Shown: positions 62,736 to 64,000 of the stretch, one piece after another
Layout of the letters: each line of letters opens with the position of its first letter
Numbering within the stretch: the stretch's first letter is position 1
Source of the DNA: Trebonia sp963811335
GTDB lineage: Bacteria > Actinomycetota > Actinomycetes > Streptosporangiales > Streptosporangiaceae
NCBI GenBank assembly: GCA_963811335.1
Contig: CAWERB010000023.1
Location: 434,001 to 498,000, forward strand
Reading direction: 5' to 3'
DNA: 64,000 nt
Notes under the pieces: generated by a model
Databases searched by the model: none
Seen by the model: the letters and a program-made list of their open reading frames with translations, nothing else
What the model was told of the DNA's origin: nothing
Translations under genes and position numbers: made by a program

Positions 62736-64000
62736 TCACGCCGCACGGGCGGGCCTGACCGTCGCCGGGCTGTCGGCGCGCTCGATCAGGGCCGCGGCGC
62801 GGGCCGCGCTCGCCCGCCCGGCCCGGCCGGTGGTGGCCAGGGTGACCACGAGCACGCAGCCGCCCATCGCGGTCACGATCCACCAGGCGGGCCGGGTGGC
62901 GGCGGTGAAACCCGCGGCGAGCGGGCCGTGCAGGCCCGCGGCGAGCACCGACCCGGTCACGGCGACGCCCAGGGAGAGAGCCGGCCTGCCGGCCGGTCGA
63001 CGCGATCGCCGCGGCGGTTCCGGCCCGGGCGCGCGGCATCCCGGCGACGGCGTTGTTGGTGACCGGCGCGTTGACCCAGCCCATGCCGACGCCGAAGATG
63101 ACGGTGCACAGCAGCACGTACCAGGCAGGGGACGCGGCGGTGAGGAAGGTGAGCAGCACGCCGCCCGCGATGATGCCGGCGGACGCGATGAGCAGCGGCG
63201 CCCTGGTGCCGCTGCGGGCGATCATCCGGCCGCACGCGGGCGCGGAGACCGCCATGACCACTGCCATCGGGACGAGGAACAGCCCCGCCGTCAGTGCGCT
63301 GTACCCGCGGACTTCCTGCAGGTACAGCGTGATGAGGAAGAGGAACCCGGCCATCGCGCAGCTGCCGGTCACGGCGGTGAGCGCGGCGCCAGAGAACGGC
63401 AAGCGAGCGGAAGAACCGCAGGTCGATCAGCGGCTCGAGCGCGCGCAGCGACCATCCGACGAGCAGGGCGGTGGCCAACGCGGCGGCGGCGAAGCAGGCG
63501 ACGATCGGCGCGGCGCCCCAGCCGAGGTCGGGGCCCTCGATGATGCCGTAGCTGAGCGTGCCGAGCGCGGTGATGACGAGCACCTGGCCGACGGGGTCGA
63601 GCCGCCGCTTAACGGCGGCACGCGACTCCGGCACGTACATGCGCGGTCAGCGCGATGGCGGCGATGCCGACCGGGATGTTGATCCAGAAGACGCCGCGCC
63701 ACCCGGCCGAGTCGACGAGCGCGCCGCCGATGACCGGGCCGACCGCGAGCGACAGGCCGAACACCGAGCCCCACAGGCCGATCGCCTTGGCCCGCTCGGC
63801 GGGTTCGGTGAACGCGTTGGTGACGATCGCCATCGCGACCGGGTTGAGCATGCTGCCGCCCACGGCCTGCAGGGCGCGGAACGCGATCAGCCAGCCGAGG
63901 CCGGGGGCGAGCGAGCAGGCGAGCGAGCCGGCGGTGAAGACGGCCAGGCCGATCTGGAAGACCGTCCGCCGGCCCACCCGGTCGCCGACCGAGCCCGACA
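62736..64000 (-). pseudogene. DHA2-family MFS exporter, 5' end outside the window, three frameshifts
   Basis: The gene reads leftwards from the right edge in four consecutive frames: GRRTVFQIGLAVFTAGSLAC and SMLNPVAMAIVTNAFTEPAE to ALTA near 63640; MYVPESRAAVKRRLDPVGQV to FFRSL near 63405; PFSGAALTAVTGSCAMAGFL to TGRQAGSL near 62965; then GVAVTGSVLAAGLHGPLAAG to the stop at 62736. Each junction is one extra base (for example CCC for CC near 62965). It is a paralogue of the exporters at 17 and 61 kb. The N-terminus with motif A begins beyond the window. Three single-base insertions in one gene again leave real decay and assembly error both open. Confidence 0.8.

Noticed and set aside
61074..63062. 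Very long (662-codon) plus-strand frame antisense to two exporters
   Set aside because: Gly/Arg/Asp/Gln-rich low-complexity product typical of antisense frames in GC-rich genes; both exporters on the other strand have clear motifs.
1..64000. CRISPR arrays, tRNA or rRNA genes
   Set aside because: No regularly spaced repeats and no T-loop or rRNA signature found by eye on either strand.

Overview
The window is 64 kb of very GC-rich chromosome, almost certainly from a soil-type actinobacterium. Support for this comes from ECF sigma factors carrying a SnoaL-like tail (SigJ and SigG types), a SAV2177-type S-adenosyl methyltransferase, a PASTA-less Ser/Thr kinase, a class II DAHP synthase, an F420/NADP-type reductase, a Streptomyces-style membrane-associated oxidoreductase and several apparent leaderless promoters. 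Nothing allows a call below phylum or order; a Streptosporangiales-like organism is an inference only.

Layout. 0-9 kb: the 3' end of a clan GH-A glycoside hydrolase, a broken M20 peptidase with a LUD protein, a frameshifted SigJ-type sigma factor, two MFS exporters and a frameshifted ABC exporter. 9-19 kb: mostly single genes (VOC protein, flavin monooxygenase, methyltransferases, a non-RD kinase), decayed ANTAR and STAS signalling genes, a DHA2 exporter, and an AT-richer gap of 1.1 kb. 19.8-32.9 kb: a catabolic region. A leftward operon encodes an FAD aromatic hydroxylase, a CUT2-type ABC importer and a two-domain VOC (extradiol-type) dioxygenase. A rightward operon encodes a FAH-family hydrolase, an ACMSD-like amidohydrolase, a metallo-beta-lactamase-fold hydrolase and remnants of a second FAH protein and an SDR. 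A LysR regulator lies between them, and an identical-arm palindrome (TATCGA-N5-TCGATA) stands before and after it. A DapA-like aldolase and a MetE-like zinc protein lie beside this block. 33-41 kb: a stand-alone condensation domain, a metallohydrolase, a SigG-type sigma factor divergent from an MMPL exporter, a second degenerate SigG copy beyond it, a methyltransferase and an HD-type protein. 41.6-47 kb: cobalamin genes cobD and cobQ, both damaged, separated by an IS66-family element and a PIN-type toxin-antitoxin pair. 47-55 kb: a heavily frameshifted membrane protein, an enolase-superfamily gene next to class II DAHP synthase, a membrane-anchored methyltransferase, a Rieske oxygenase and a YihY/BrkB protein. 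55-64 kb: small housekeeping-like genes, a MerR regulator, acylphosphatase, DinB, an epimerase and two DHA2 exporters; the last runs off the window.

Two features colour everything. First, about twenty otherwise convincing genes need one or more single-base frame changes, most of them equivalent to an extra base. This may be real decay or base-calling error in the assembly, and the sequence alone cannot decide. Second, at least three genes (FAH-2, SDR, ABC-2 permease) have lost an internal block but keep both ends, and cobD and a DUF4188 gene are truncated head to head at one junction. These are deletions, not simple indels. The most promising biology is the LysR-controlled catabolic block with its paired operators and its unusual pairing of a sugar-type importer and a MetE-like protein with aromatic ring-cleavage genes. 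Next are the two repeat families shared by distant intergenic sites and the toxin-antitoxin operon with a near-perfect operator.
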